NCBI RefSeq assembly: GCF_947495825.1
Contig: NZ_CANMAH010000001.1
Location: forward strand, 592,314-656,313
Length of the DNA: 64,000 bases
DNA from: an uncultured Psychrobacter sp.
Lineage (GTDB): Bacteria; Pseudomonadota; Gammaproteobacteria; Pseudomonadales; Moraxellaceae
Reading direction: 5' to 3'
Every line of letters begins with the position of its first letter. Within the stretch, counting starts at the first letter, position 1. A program made the position numbers and the translations under genes. Of the stretch, positions 46,142 to 56,401 are shown piece after piece. The notes under the pieces are model-generated. The model did not search any database. It saw only the letters and a program-made list of their open reading frames with translations, and was not told where the DNA came from.

Positions 46142-49100
46142 ATGTTTTCAAGGTTTTTTCATCTTATCTATAACCCAAGAGTGTTGTTGGTCTTGGGTAT
46201 CATAGTCGCTCTAGTTTTGCTGTATGATTATGTGACCATCAAAACCTTTACCATCATTATTGGTATATTGTTGACATGCACAGTGCTAGGGGTACTTAGC
46301 TACTACTTATGGAAAAGGCGTAAAAAAGCTTCAGACGAACTTGCGAACTTGGTAGAAGATAGTGGTAATGAGAGTCACGACGAAAATAGCGCTCACAAGG
46401 CCAAAGATGAAAATGCACAAGAAGTGCAAGCGCTACGTCAACAAATGCAAGACGCTATCAAGACTATCCGGAAGTCAAAGATTGGTGATCAAACCGGTAA
46501 GGCGGCATTATATGAGCTGCCGTGGTATATGGTTATTGGTAATCCAGCAGCAGGTAAAAGCTCAGCTGTACTGCATTCTGGATTGAAGTTTCCATTTATG
46601 GAAAAAACCAATAAGCTATCGGTAAAAGGCGTTGGCGGTACGCGTAACTGTGACTGGTTCTTTTCAACCGAAGGTATTTTGCTTGATACTGCAGGCCGTT
46701 ACTCTGTCTACGAAGAAGATCGCTTGGAGTGGCTATCCTTTTTAAATCTGCTCAAAAAGAACCGACCTAAAGCGCCAATTAACGGCATTATTATCGCTGT
46801 CAGTATCGCCGAACTTACCAAAAATGATCCAAGCTATGCCTTAGACTTAGCCAAAAACTTACGCAGCCGTGTCCAAGACTTGACCGAACAGTTGGAAGTC
46901 TACGCCCCTGTCTACGTGGTCTTTACCAAGATGGACTTGGTTTCAGGCTTTCGTGACTTTTTTAATGATTATGAACAAGAAGAGCGTAGTCAAGTATGGG
47001 GCGCGACCATCCCTTACCCTGAAGATCCCGAAAACATCAACATCACTGACGTATTCGAAGAGCATTTTGGTGTATTGGTCAACGGTTTAAAAGACTTGAG
47101 TACGACAAAATTGTCTTTGCGTCATCAGCGTACTGTCTCGCCAAGTCTGATGACTTTTCCTATGGAATTTCAGTCGCTACGTCCGATGATAAGGACGCTC
47201 ATGCATGCTTTGTTTGAGGACAACCCTTTTCAATTTAAGCCCATATTGCGCGGATTTTACTTTACTAGCGCCTTACAAGATGGGCAGGTTAGCAGTCAGA
47301 TGACTTTGCAAATGGTGCAAAATTACGACTTGCATCCACCAGCTGTACCACTCAATACCCAACAAGAAGCTGCTGATAAACCTTATTTCTTACAAGATTT
47401 ATTTTCTAAAGTCATCCTAAAAGACAAGCATTTGGTCAAACAACACAAAAACCGTAATAAACGCAGTCATCGTGCTATTGCTACATTAGGCGCTGTAGTT
47501 GCATTGTGCGCGGCTGTCAGCCTATGGACATGGTCATATGCTAATAATAAGCAATTAACTGAACGCGTAGTAGCCGACTTACAACAAGTTGCCGAGCTAC
47601 AAAAAAACGCTAATGGTGATCTGCAGTCTCAGCTTGAGTCACTTAGTATTTTACAAAGCCGAATAGAGCAGCTTGAGAACTATGAAGAAGATAAACCACT
47701 GTCTTTGAGTCTTGGTCTCTATCAAGGCGGCAAGCTCAAACAAAAACTACTAGCAGAATACTATAACGGCATCCGCATCATCGTCTTAGCCCCTACCAAA
47801 CAAAATATAGAAAAGTTCCTGACAGAGGTAAATACTAACGCGGCGCAACTGACAGTACGCACAGAGGAATCTGCGACTGAAAATACAACTGAGACTACGA
47901 CTAATGACGCTTATATTCAGTCCGATCCGACCGATGTTGAAGATGCTTATAATGCGTTAAAAGCTTATCTTATGCTAGGAAATCACAACAATTTAGAAAC
48001 CAGTCATTTAAGTGACCAAATGACAAGGTTTTGGCGTAACTGGCTCGATGCCAATCGAGCTGACATGCCACGCGACAAAATGATTCGCCAAGCTGAGCGC
48101 ATCTTAAGCTTTACGCTGGCACATGTCGATGACCCCTCTTTCCCGCTCGTCCAAAACGACTTGGGACTGATAGATAAAACTCGCAGCAATCTATCTAAAG
48201 TCAGTAAAGGCCAGCCTGCACGTGAGCGCGTCTACTCTGAAATCAAAATGCGCGCATCTGCTCGCTTCCCTTCTGTTACGGTTGCACAGATCACTCAAAA
48301 CAATGCCAACGAAGCACTACTTGGTAGCTATGTAATCTCAGGCACTTTTACCAAGCAAGCATGGAAGTCTTTCGTTAGTGATGAGATTGATAAAGCTGCC
48401 ACCACTAGAATGGTCGCAGATGATTGGGTACTGGCAACCAGTAGCCAAGATGATCTCACGTTGACTGGTAGCCCTGAACAAATACGGCAATATCTAGTCA
48501 ATCGTTATAAGCAAGAATATATCGCTGAATGGAAACGCTTTATATCGCAAGTTTATGTTCGTGATAGCGAGGGATTTGATGACCATGCTGTCTTACTAAA
48601 TCAGCTGTCTAACGCAAAAGAATCACCGTTAAAAACTTTATTTGAGACGGTCGATCGTCAAACTCAATGGGACAACCAAGCTGCTAACCTCGGCTCTGAT
48701 AATAATGGCAAGTCTCGACGCTCCTTTGTAGATTGGTTTAAGCAAACCATACTGCGCCAAAGTCCAGCTGAGCTGCGTATGGCTGAAGCGGCAATGAACA
48801 ACGGTAGCAGCTCTAGTGATACAAATTCTGCTCCGCAAGCTAATTCAGGTGTGATCGCGCAAGAATTCTCCTCTATTCATGCTCTAGTCACGCCAAGAGA
48901 GGACAATCAAGATCTGTCACTGTTAGATAATTACCTAGTAAGCTTAGGAAATATTAGAACACGCTTTAATAATATAGCGCGTAGTGACGATATCGGTCCT
49001 GATGCCCTACTGTTTGCTTCACAGACCCTAAGTCCTGACGGATCAGAGCTGACCAAGTCTCTACAAATCTTGGATGAGCAGATACTGAGTCAAGCCAATT

Positions 49101-50071
49101 CAGAAATAAAACAGCTTGTACGACCCTTGTTAAGTGAGCCGCTGACTCGCTCATTCAATATGTTGCTTACCCCTACTAAGGCTGAGATTAATAAAGTCTG
49201 GCAAGCGCAAGTACGGAAGCCATTCCTCGACAATCTAGAGAAAAAATATCCATTTACTGCCAATGCTAATTTAGAAGCGACACCAGCAGAGATTGGTCAA
49301 TTCTTTGGGGAAGATGGTTATGTGGCAAGATTCGTTAACGAGACTTTATCGCCCTTTATCATACGTCGCGGTGATCAAATTTCGAGTAAGATTTGGAATG
49401 GTGCAGGTTTAGGTCTGAACCCACAGTTCGTCGCTGACTTCGGTCGTTACTTTGTCAACTATACTGGTAGCAATAGCTCAGGCTCATCGGGTACAGCTGG
49501 TGCTGCCCCCAATCAAACAACGTTTCAGATTATGCCATTACCAGTGAGCGGCTTGACAGAGTATACAATCGTCGTCGACGGTCAGCAGCTGCGTTATCGT
49601 ATGGGTACACAAGCATGGACGACTTTTGTATGGCCAAACCCTAGTAGCCAGCCTGGCGCTAGCATTAGAGCCAAGGACTATGATGGCAGAGACTTTACAG
49701 TCTTTGAAGAAGCCGGAAGCTTTGGGGTAGAACGCCTCATCAATAGCGCACGCCGGACCGAGCTTGGCGATGACATCTTTGAGATGGCATGGTCGGGTGA
49801 TGGCACAACGATTTCTGTCCGCTTTAGAGTTATCAGTGGCAATAGTAACAATGCCACTCAAGGTCGCTCAAACAACCCATTTACTGGCATGAAATTGCCT
49901 GCTGATGTAATCGCCCTTGGTGTTACGCGTAGTGCAAAGCCAATTGCTAATCCTAACGCTGACAATAACAGCCCTTCTATAAATAATTTAGCAGATCAAA
50001 GCAATGAACAAGGTAGTGCAACTACAAATAACACTTCTGCACCCTCTGAGCAGCAGGAGCAAACGCGATGA
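46142..50071 (+). CDS. tssM: Type VI secretion membrane protein TssM (IcmF family)
   Basis: The 1309-residue protein has two N-terminal helices (residues 13-57), a cytosolic NTPase domain with Walker A GNPAAGKS (133-140), DTAGRY and VYVVFTKMDLVSGF, and a third helix near residue 450 (AIATLGAVVALCAAVSLWTW). The long periplasmic domain ends with the IcmF C-terminal region (WPNPSSQPGASIRAKDYDGR). It forms the trans-envelope channel with TssL and the lipoprotein. A Ser/Asn-rich low-complexity tail closes the protein. The stop overlaps the tagF start by 4 bases. Confidence 0.94.
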   Translation: MFSRFFHLIYNPRVLLVLGIIVALVLLYDYVTIKTFTIIIGILLTCTVLGVLSYYLWKRRKKASDELANLVEDSGNESHDENSAHKAKDENAQEVQALRQQMQDAIKTIRKSKIGDQTGKAALYELPWYMVIGNPAAGKSSAVLHSGLKFPFMEKTNKLSVKGVGGTRNCDWFFSTEGILLDTAGRYSVYEEDRLEWLSFLNLLKKNRPKAPINGIIIAVSIAELTKNDPSYALDLAKNLRSRVQDLTEQLEVYAPVYVVFTKMDLVSGFRDFFNDYEQEERSQVWGATIPYPEDPENINITDVFEEHFGVLVNGLKDLSTTKLSLRHQRTVSPSLMTFPMEFQSLRPMIRTLMHALFEDNPFQFKPILRGFYFTSALQDGQVSSQMTLQMVQNYDLHPPAVPLNTQQEAADKPYFLQDLFSKVILKDKHLVKQHKNRNKRSHRAIATLGAVVALCAAVSLWTWSYANNKQLTERVVADLQQVAELQKNANGDLQSQLESLSILQSRIEQLENYEEDKPLSLSLGLYQGGKLKQKLLAEYYNGIRIIVLAPTKQNIEKFLTEVNTNAAQLTVRTEESATENTTETTTNDAYIQSDPTDVEDAYNALKAYLMLGNHNNLETSHLSDQMTRFWRNWLDANRADMPRDKMIRQAERILSFTLAHVDDPSFPLVQNDLGLIDKTRSNLSKVSKGQPARERVYSEIKMRASARFPSVTVAQITQNNANEALLGSYVISGTFTKQAWKSFVSDEIDKAATTRMVADDWVLATSSQDDLTLTGSPEQIRQYLVNRYKQEYIAEWKRFISQVYVRDSEGFDDHAVLLNQLSNAKESPLKTLFETVDRQTQWDNQAANLGSDNNGKSRRSFVDWFKQTILRQSPAELRMAEAAMNNGSSSSDTNSAPQANSGVIAQEFSSIHALVTPREDNQDLSLLDNYLVSLGNIRTRFNNIARSDDIGPDALLFASQTLSPDGSELTKSLQILDEQILSQANSEIKQLVRPLLSEPLTRSFNMLLTPTKAEINKVWQAQVRKPFLDNLEKKYPFTANANLEATPAEIGQFFGEDGYVARFVNETLSPFIIRRGDQISSKIWNGAGLGLNPQFVADFGRYFVNYTGSNSSGSSGTAGAAPNQTTFQIMPLPVSGLTEYTIVVDGQQLRYRMGTQAWTTFVWPNPSSQPGASIRAKDYDGRDFTVFEEAGSFGVERLINSARRTELGDDIFEMAWSGDGTTISVRFRVISGNSNNATQGRSNNPFTGMKLPADVIALGVTRSAKPIANPNADNNSPSINNLADQSNEQGSATTNNTSAPSEQQEQTR

Positions 50072-51048
50072 TGTCCGAATCATTACCTTTAGTTTATTTC
50101 GGCAAGCTGCCTGCTCGCGGAGACTTCGTGCGTGCGCGCGCTCATATCAATGAAACCAACATTATTGATCAGTGGGTCAGTCAAGCTCTGACTACTTCGG
50201 GCTCTATATTGAACGAGTCATCAAAAAGTGATGAACCCTCTAAAGAGCCTCCCTTTTTAAATTTCAGTCACGTCGATACTGCTGCAAATCAAATCATTAC
50301 TGGAGTGCTTATACCCAGTCATGATAGTAGTCATAGAAAGTATCCTCTTATCGGCTTTGGTGTCATCCATTTGGATAAACCCAAAAGCTGGACGAACTAC
50401 CTTCCTATCAAATCGCTTACTATTTGGGATGATATTTATGCAACGTTGAGTGCGGCAAAGGCTCAAAACGATAGCACGCAAGTGACTGACGCTTTAAACA
50501 ACTGCCTACTGACTATCGATAACAACGCCAGCACACACTACTATGACTTTATTAATACCATGACTCTACAAGACATTTCGGTATTAATGGATGTCAGTAA
50601 GCAGCAACTGGTACAGCAGATTATCGCAACAGGCTTGTTGTTTTTGCCTACATTCGCTAAAGGCTTCAACGGTCTCAACAAATCGATATGTTGGACACTA
50701 ACGTCCGATAAAGCCAGTGCTATATATATGGCGACTTTTTGGCATGATTTAATCAGTGGCTTCTACCAGCCCCACCAAATCCGTCTCAACACTTATCTAT
50801 ACCGCACCTCTAATCATTATCGTCTATTAATGAACTTCACTAAACCTGATGGACGCGTACTTAGCCAACTAACAAGTAGTGCAGATACAAATCCTGATGA
50901 CTGGGTCTGGATTGCTAATAGTGACTGGACCCAAGGGTATATCGACGAAGACATCGGTTTGACCCGCTTTAATAAAGTGTTGTTGCAAGACAATCTGTAT
51001 TTATATGATACAAGACAACTGTTTAAGAGTATCTTCTTAGCGCAATAG
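50068..51048 (+). CDS. tagF: Type VI secretion accessory protein TagF
   Basis: The 326-residue protein starts with the TagF signature LVYFGKLPARGDFVRARAHI, followed by IIDQWVSQAL and the domain core with GVLIPSHDSSHRKYPLIGFG. TagF is a post-translational negative regulator of T6SS in several bacteria. Its start overlaps the tssM stop (ATGA), with AGGAG at 50055-50059; a second ATG is at 50071. It lacks a fused phosphatase domain. Confidence 0.9.
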   Translation: MMSESLPLVYFGKLPARGDFVRARAHINETNIIDQWVSQALTTSGSILNESSKSDEPSKEPPFLNFSHVDTAANQIITGVLIPSHDSSHRKYPLIGFGVIHLDKPKSWTNYLPIKSLTIWDDIYATLSAAKAQNDSTQVTDALNNCLLTIDNNASTHYYDFINTMTLQDISVLMDVSKQQLVQQIIATGLLFLPTFAKGFNGLNKSICWTLTSDKASAIYMATFWHDLISGFYQPHQIRLNTYLYRTSNHYRLLMNFTKPDGRVLSQLTSSADTNPDDWVWIANSDWTQGYIDEDIGLTRFNKVLLQDNLYLYDTRQLFKSIFLAQ

Positions 51049-51121
51049 CTATTTGAGACTATGTTTAGGATTAGTTTATTCAAAAACCGTTTAATAACAT
51101 CTAGGTTAAAAAGGTGCTTTA

Positions 51122-51958
51122 ATGAAAGACCTCTCCATAACGACAATATCTAAGCTGACACATCACAAAAAAAGCCTGCTATTGGCTGCTGTTTTTACGC
51201 TTCCTATGAGTGCTTTTGTCTTTGCAGAACATAATGGTGCTCACGTTGTAAACGGTTCGCAAGATGTGCCTGTCGTCATTAAAGGTGTCGTCGCTACCAG
51301 CTCAGATAAGCAGCAACTACTTGAAAAGCTCAAAGCTCAATACCCTAATAAACCAGTCAGAGATGAGATTGAAGTACGCTCAAACATCAGTATACCAACC
51401 AACTGGCAACAGATAGCCGCAGCTATTATCGATAGCGATATCTCCAATATTCGTCAAGGCCGTATCGATATTCATGGCACTACTATTAGCCTGCATGGCA
51501 AAGTCAGTAGCCCTGAACAAAAGCAAGCGATCCAAAATCGTATTCATACCCGTTTGACCGATCTCTATCAATTGGAGAACCAGCTAGTCGTCATAGAAGG
51601 CGAACAACGTCTCATCGATGATGCCCTAGGCGATCGTATCGTTGAGTTTGAGTCAGGCAGTGCCAATCTCACTCCTCTAGGTCTTGGCATCTTAGACGAC
51701 ATGGCAGGCGTCATTCAAAGTCTAGGCAACAAGCCCATTACGATTACTGGTCATACTGACAATGTAGGCAACTCTGCCACTAATCTGGTCTTGTCCAATG
51801 AGCGCGCTGAAGCAGTTAAGCAGTACCTGATAGGCCGTAATATAGATGCTACTCGTCTAAGCACTACAGGCAAAGGTGACGCTGACCCTATCGCTAGTAA
51901 TGACACCGAAGAGGGACGCCGACGTAATCGTCGTATTGAATTTACTCTTGGCGAATAA
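51122..51958 (+). CDS. OmpA-family peptidoglycan-binding protein (TagN-like)
   Basis: The 278-residue protein has an N-terminal signal or anchor (KSLLLAAVFTLPMSAFVFAE), a BON-like middle part (about residues 60-160, with RIDIHGTTISLHGKVSSPEQ) and a C-terminal OmpA domain (FESGSANLTPLGLGILDDMA, TGHTDNVGNSATNLVLSNER, RRRNRRIEFTL) that binds peptidoglycan. Such proteins in T6SS loci help anchor the apparatus to the wall. It lies between tagF and vgrG. Confidence 0.87.
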   Translation: MKDLSITTISKLTHHKKSLLLAAVFTLPMSAFVFAEHNGAHVVNGSQDVPVVIKGVVATSSDKQQLLEKLKAQYPNKPVRDEIEVRSNISIPTNWQQIAAAIIDSDISNIRQGRIDIHGTTISLHGKVSSPEQKQAIQNRIHTRLTDLYQLENQLVVIEGEQRLIDDALGDRIVEFESGSANLTPLGLGILDDMAGVIQSLGNKPITITGHTDNVGNSATNLVLSNERAEAVKQYLIGRNIDATRLSTTGKGDADPIASNDTEEGRRRNRRIEFTLGE

Positions 51959-52035
51959 CACCGCTGTCTATGATAACAAAGATAAATAAGCACTCAAGTT
52001 GATACTGCCGTCGCTTAACAATAGGGATATTCATT

Positions 52036-54723
52036 ATGCTACGCTTGACCAATACCTTACTGCCTATGACTGCTGACATGCTTTATGCCAGCGAAGGTAG
52101 CAGCCAAGCCCCTTATCCAAGTGCTCGGCAAAATACTGTTACTCATCAAACATGGCAGCAAAACCTACTTAGTGCTCCTGATGAATCCACCATCATCGCT
52201 CAGCTCAACCCGTATAATATGCAGCAATATCAACAACACGGTATCGACACCTACGTGCTGCACGTCTATATCCATGAGCTCAATCACCCCCCTTTTATGC
52301 CACTGACTCCCTTAATTGGTAGCTCCTTAACCCTAAGTTTTGATACCCCAAGTGGGCATGCCTATCGTCATCTATATATCACCGCCCTTTGCCAGCTCGA
52401 TCATGATGGCAGCTATGGCTACTATCGACTCATCGCACAGCCCATCACTTATCGCTTGCATCAGCATCTACGCAGCCAGATAGATACTGACCTATCGGTA
52501 CAAGCCATGGTATCAGAACGCGTCGCCATGCAAGAGATAGATGTGGTCGATGACAGTGGTACTGATAGCAGTAGTGAGGAAAATGCCAGTTGGACCCCAG
52601 CACGCATGACCCAGTGGCAGAGCAGTGACTGGAGTCATATCTGCGAGCGCCTCTCACGCCAAGGACTCACCGCTTACCTCAGGCACGCGCAAACTGAAGA
52701 GCATGCCCCGCCCACCCTTATCATTACTTCAGCTCGTCCTAGTAATGAAGACGGTATCAGTCAAAATATCGGCTCAGTACGTTATCAGCAAGTGCTACAT
52801 GATCGCGCTCACGCGCCAATCTTAGCCCTTAGTGAGCAAGTCATAACCCAGCCGAGTACCTTCACAGTGCAACGCTTTAACAGCGCTAGCGTGGCCCACC
52901 CAACCCAGTCAGCAAATATGGCTATCAGTGATAGTGAGGCAGATAGCCAAACCAATACGTCTACCCTTATGATCGACACCCCAGCCGCCTTTGCTCCAGT
53001 GACTGATACCGAGACGATTGATGACGCTACTATCATGGCAAATAGTCACCACAGTCGCTACAGCGTCTACCATGCGCTTGCTCACTGTACTGATTTAAAC
53101 GTTGCGGACACTTTTACTCTAGTAGGTCATAACCATCTTAATCAGCATTACCGCGCCACTCATATCGTGCATTTAGCACGCAATAGCCTCGCTCATGTCA
53201 CAGGACTCACGATAAGCCGTCGTCATCACGAGCGTCATGCCTCAGATCTAAAAGCAGGTACTCACTTAACCCAGCTCAGACTGATCACCGCTGACACCCC
53301 TTGGGTAGGTGCGCTATACAGCAGACAAGTACTCCCGCCGATGACAGGGATCGCAGATAGCCAGTCTGATACGGACAGTCGCAATCATATGACGCCGACA
53401 CGCCACTATTTATTAGACAGCCCTGCTCAATCTATCAATCGATTAGAAGCCCAAGCAGGAAGCAATTATGGTAGCCACTTTACCCATAGAGCAGATGACC
53501 AAACTCTGATACAAGCTATCGGTGATAGTGAGCATCTGATGAATACCGGTAGCTTATTATCATCAAGTCGCCCTAGCCTGTTTGCCACTGACAATGAGCA
53601 AGCGGTCGAGAGCGGCTATCGCAACACGGATTACGGTTTATCCGAATGGATCAGCGATCATAGAAGTGAGCAAGCCTATTCACAACTTAACGTCGATGCA
53701 GGAGACGTTGTTGCCAGTCTTAAAATGGGCGTGATCAACCCATCAGACACAGCCAAACGTCAAGGGATCAATGCGGCCACCAACGCGCAGATCAGTATCA
53801 AATCAGGGGAAGCACTAGTCCTATCCACTCAGCCACAAACTCACGCACAATCTGGACAGCACAATTACCAACAGCACACCCCTACGCTCATGCAAACGGC
53901 ACTAGGTGGTCAGCGCTTAGCAGAACGTTTAACCCAGCTAGCGACCGGACTCGGTCGCAATGTTAACGACCATAAAGCGATTAAGACACAGTTAGAAAAT
54001 ATCGCCAAAGAACAACAAACTAAGACTCACCAACAGACGCCATTCACCCTGATTGATAGTGCAGCAGATAGCAGCTATGTGAGTAGCGATACCCTTATCC
54101 AACGCTCTATGGGCGAGATGATCAGCACTACTCAAGAAGATATGATTATCAGTAGTTGTGAGACTCATAACCTAATCAGTAGTGAGTCACTCAATATAGT
54201 CGCCGATGGTCAAGTGAGCTTCACCAACGCAAAAGACAATATCACCCTCTCCGCACATACTGGCAAACTTGAAGCAACGGCCAAGCAAGATGTGAACATC
54301 GCTTCTTCAACCAAAGAGGTTGAAGTGGTGGCAACCAATAAGATTACGCTAATAGCAGGGGGTGCGAGTATCACCCTTGATGGTGCTGATATTACGATTG
54401 CGGCAAAAGAGGTGGTCGAGAAAGGCGGTAAGCATGGTAAGGCTGGGGGTGGAATGGATACTCTATCCCTCAAGAAACTACCGAGTAAGATGTTAAAGCT
54501 TACCGAAAGTATGCTAAGTCTTATTTATGGTGAAGGTTTCCAGTTGCTTGAACAAGATACTAAACAACCTATCGCCAATCAAACCGTTTGGATCAAACGT
54601 GCAAACGGTGATATTGAGATGATACAGACAGACGAAGAAGGTAAAACTGCGCAAATAACCGAAGATAAAGAAGAAGACATTGAGTTATTAAATCCTCCCC
54701 AGCTTGGAATATTTATTGGATAA
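52036..54723 (+). CDS. vgrG: Type VI secretion spike protein VgrG with TTR-like C-terminal domain (copy 1)
   Basis: The 895-residue protein has a gp27-like N-terminal part (residues 1-410; VYIHELNHPPFMPLTPLIGS) and a very divergent gp5 OB-fold (about 450-505; INRLEAQAGSNYGSHF and DSEHLMNTGSLLSSSRP align with the usual W-RVsqpwAG-gyG... and GD-drPivtGslyn). The beta-helical tail (about 560-805; ISTTQEDMIISS, KDNITLSAHTGKLEATAK, EVEVVATNKITLIAGGASI) ends at KGGKHGKAGGGMD. After it comes a transthyretin-like cap (about 815-895) that probably holds the next protein. Partial copies of the 3' half occur downstream. Confidence 0.88.
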   Translation: MLRLTNTLLPMTADMLYASEGSSQAPYPSARQNTVTHQTWQQNLLSAPDESTIIAQLNPYNMQQYQQHGIDTYVLHVYIHELNHPPFMPLTPLIGSSLTLSFDTPSGHAYRHLYITALCQLDHDGSYGYYRLIAQPITYRLHQHLRSQIDTDLSVQAMVSERVAMQEIDVVDDSGTDSSSEENASWTPARMTQWQSSDWSHICERLSRQGLTAYLRHAQTEEHAPPTLIITSARPSNEDGISQNIGSVRYQQVLHDRAHAPILALSEQVITQPSTFTVQRFNSASVAHPTQSANMAISDSEADSQTNTSTLMIDTPAAFAPVTDTETIDDATIMANSHHSRYSVYHALAHCTDLNVADTFTLVGHNHLNQHYRATHIVHLARNSLAHVTGLTISRRHHERHASDLKAGTHLTQLRLITADTPWVGALYSRQVLPPMTGIADSQSDTDSRNHMTPTRHYLLDSPAQSINRLEAQAGSNYGSHFTHRADDQTLIQAIGDSEHLMNTGSLLSSSRPSLFATDNEQAVESGYRNTDYGLSEWISDHRSEQAYSQLNVDAGDVVASLKMGVINPSDTAKRQGINAATNAQISIKSGEALVLSTQPQTHAQSGQHNYQQHTPTLMQTALGGQRLAERLTQLATGLGRNVNDHKAIKTQLENIAKEQQTKTHQQTPFTLIDSAADSSYVSSDTLIQRSMGEMISTTQEDMIISSCETHNLISSESLNIVADGQVSFTNAKDNITLSAHTGKLEATAKQDVNIASSTKEVEVVATNKITLIAGGASITLDGADITIAAKEVVEKGGKHGKAGGGMDTLSLKKLPSKMLKLTESMLSLIYGEGFQLLEQDTKQPIANQTVWIKRANGDIEMIQTDEEGKTAQITEDKEEDIELLNPPQLGIFIG

Positions 54724-54727
54724 TACT

Positions 54728-55849
54728 ATGGCAGAAGATTATAAAGTATTAGTAACTAACCTTAGTTATCATTCAGATGGAACAATTACAGTAACAGGGA
54801 CTAAACAGGGCATTAAAGAGTCATTTAGTCTTAAATGTACCGCAGAACAGCTATGCAAGTCGACTCTAACACCTAAAAACTCTAGTAACAAAACAGTAAC
54901 AACTAAATCTTTATTTAAGCTCTCAGACATACCTTCTGTAATGCGAGCGAAGGGTTGGCATATGGCTGCCTACCTCAATGAAAAATGGCTAAATGATGAA
55001 AGTTTAGAGATGACTGCGGCAGAAAAAGGGGACTGGTCGAAAATTAGACCTAACCTGATATTATACAAACCTAATATATTTAATCACCACTGGTTAAAAA
55101 ACTTTGAAAGATATAATGATGCTCTTGATGATATTAAAACGAATATTACATCCAAAGCATCTAGGAGGCTAGTTTTAAAATACCTTAAGAGAGATGGTGC
55201 TTTCAATTCATCTAACTTGAAAGGTCTATCTTTCTCTTCAGAAAGCAACTATAGAGAACTAAAGACTATTAATTCAGGAAACGTTAATGAGTTAAAAAAA
55301 CTACAAACATTTCATGAAAATTGGCAATGTCAAAACCTGCCAATTGATAATGGACTAAATGACAAGCTTGATACTTATATAAGAAGCGGGTTCAAAGTCG
55401 ATGACTTGTGGTCTACTTTTGGTTCTTTTGCAATATATGCATGTATAGGTGATTATAAAGTCATTCCTCAACGTAACAATTACTTCATGATTTACATTGA
55501 ATCTATCGTATGTTATGCAATTGATAGCTACGAGTTTATTACTCCCCCAGATGACTATTTGGGACATTGGAGTAGAGATGAGTTCGACTTTAATCTTATC
55601 TTTAAAAAAAATATCAATAATTTAAACTCTCACCGTCATTCAAGAACAGGTGAGTTTAGAGGATCTTTTAATCCAAATAACCTACTTTATCCAGTATATA
55701 ATAGTCACTATCAGGAGTATCGTAAGAAATATAAAAAAGGGCGCGACATGGTAGTTTGGACCAAGCCTGAAATAATAAGTATGGAAGACATGTCAAATGA
55801 ATTTAAAACTTTTATAGTAACAAAGTCGGATATAAATTCATCACTATAA
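54728..55849 (+). CDS. Putative T6SS effector, DUF6402-like
   Basis: The start is ATG 54728, 4 bases past the vgrG stop; the longer frame begins inside vgrG. The 373-residue protein has DIPSVMRAKGWHMAAYLNEK near residue 75 and a C-terminal YNSHYQEYRKKYKKGRDMVV followed by WTKPEI, a pattern I associate with DUF6402 proteins found next to VgrG genes. No catalytic motif is recognised. The AT-rich composition differs from vgrG. Placement after the VgrG cap domain and before a small membrane-anchored protein suggests an effector-immunity pair. Confidence 0.6.
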   Translation: MAEDYKVLVTNLSYHSDGTITVTGTKQGIKESFSLKCTAEQLCKSTLTPKNSSNKTVTTKSLFKLSDIPSVMRAKGWHMAAYLNEKWLNDESLEMTAAEKGDWSKIRPNLILYKPNIFNHHWLKNFERYNDALDDIKTNITSKASRRLVLKYLKRDGAFNSSNLKGLSFSSESNYRELKTINSGNVNELKKLQTFHENWQCQNLPIDNGLNDKLDTYIRSGFKVDDLWSTFGSFAIYACIGDYKVIPQRNNYFMIYIESIVCYAIDSYEFITPPDDYLGHWSRDEFDFNLIFKKNINNLNSHRHSRTGEFRGSFNPNNLLYPVYNSHYQEYRKKYKKGRDMVVWTKPEIISMEDMSNEFKTFIVTKSDINSSL

Positions 55850-55865
55850 TCTAAGGGTAATGATA

Positions 55866-56372
55866 ATGATAAAGTATTTAATTATTATACCGATGCTATT
55901 AGTTTTAATGATTTACATAATTATTAACATTAAAATTAACAATCAAGTAAATATAATTTTAAATGACTTTGATTCTGCGAGTGAGTGTAACCATGTTTCT
56001 ACATCTCTTTTTGCAGACGGAGAAATAACAGATAGAGAATATATTTTTTATAGATGCTTATTATCGTTAGATATTAAAACACTATATTTCTACGTTGATA
56101 AAGAAACTAATAAGATTGTCAAAAAAAGAATAATCCCTACTAACTATGAAAGTATCGTGGGTTCAGCTCCTAGATTCTGTACTACAGGAGTTAGTAAAAC
56201 TGACCAAAAAAACATATATGATGTTTGTAGTATATTTATTGTTTATGAAAATTTCCCAACAGGGCGACACGAATTATTTTTCAGTACGCCATTGACTATT
56301 AATACTAACAAGGCGCTGAGAGAGGAAATCATGCAACAAGGTTATACACAGAATGTAGATGATTTTTTATAG
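55866..56372 (+). CDS. Putative membrane-anchored immunity protein
   Basis: The 168-residue protein (ATG 55866 is best placed behind AAGGG; an ATG two codons earlier is possible) has one N-terminal membrane helix (YLIIIPMLLVLMIYIIINIK) and a periplasmic domain with four Cys (SECNH, FYRCLL, RFCTTG, DVCSIF) that could form disulfides. It is very AT-rich. No family is recognised. Location next to the putative effector and periplasmic exposure suggest it protects against that effector in the periplasm. Confidence 0.55.
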   Translation: MIKYLIIIPMLLVLMIYIIINIKINNQVNIILNDFDSASECNHVSTSLFADGEITDREYIFYRCLLSLDIKTLYFYVDKETNKIVKKRIIPTNYESIVGSAPRFCTTGVSKTDQKNIYDVCSIFIVYENFPTGRHELFFSTPLTINTNKALREEIMQQGYTQNVDDFL

Positions 56373-56401
56373 TCGTTTAGTTTATTGAATCTATATCATA
56401 A

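Noticed and set aside
54210..54473. Minus-strand frames opposite the VgrG tail, repeated at copies 2 and 3
   Set aside because: They recur only because the VgrG tail is repeated; they lack ribosome-binding sites and fit the shadow pattern of the coding strand.
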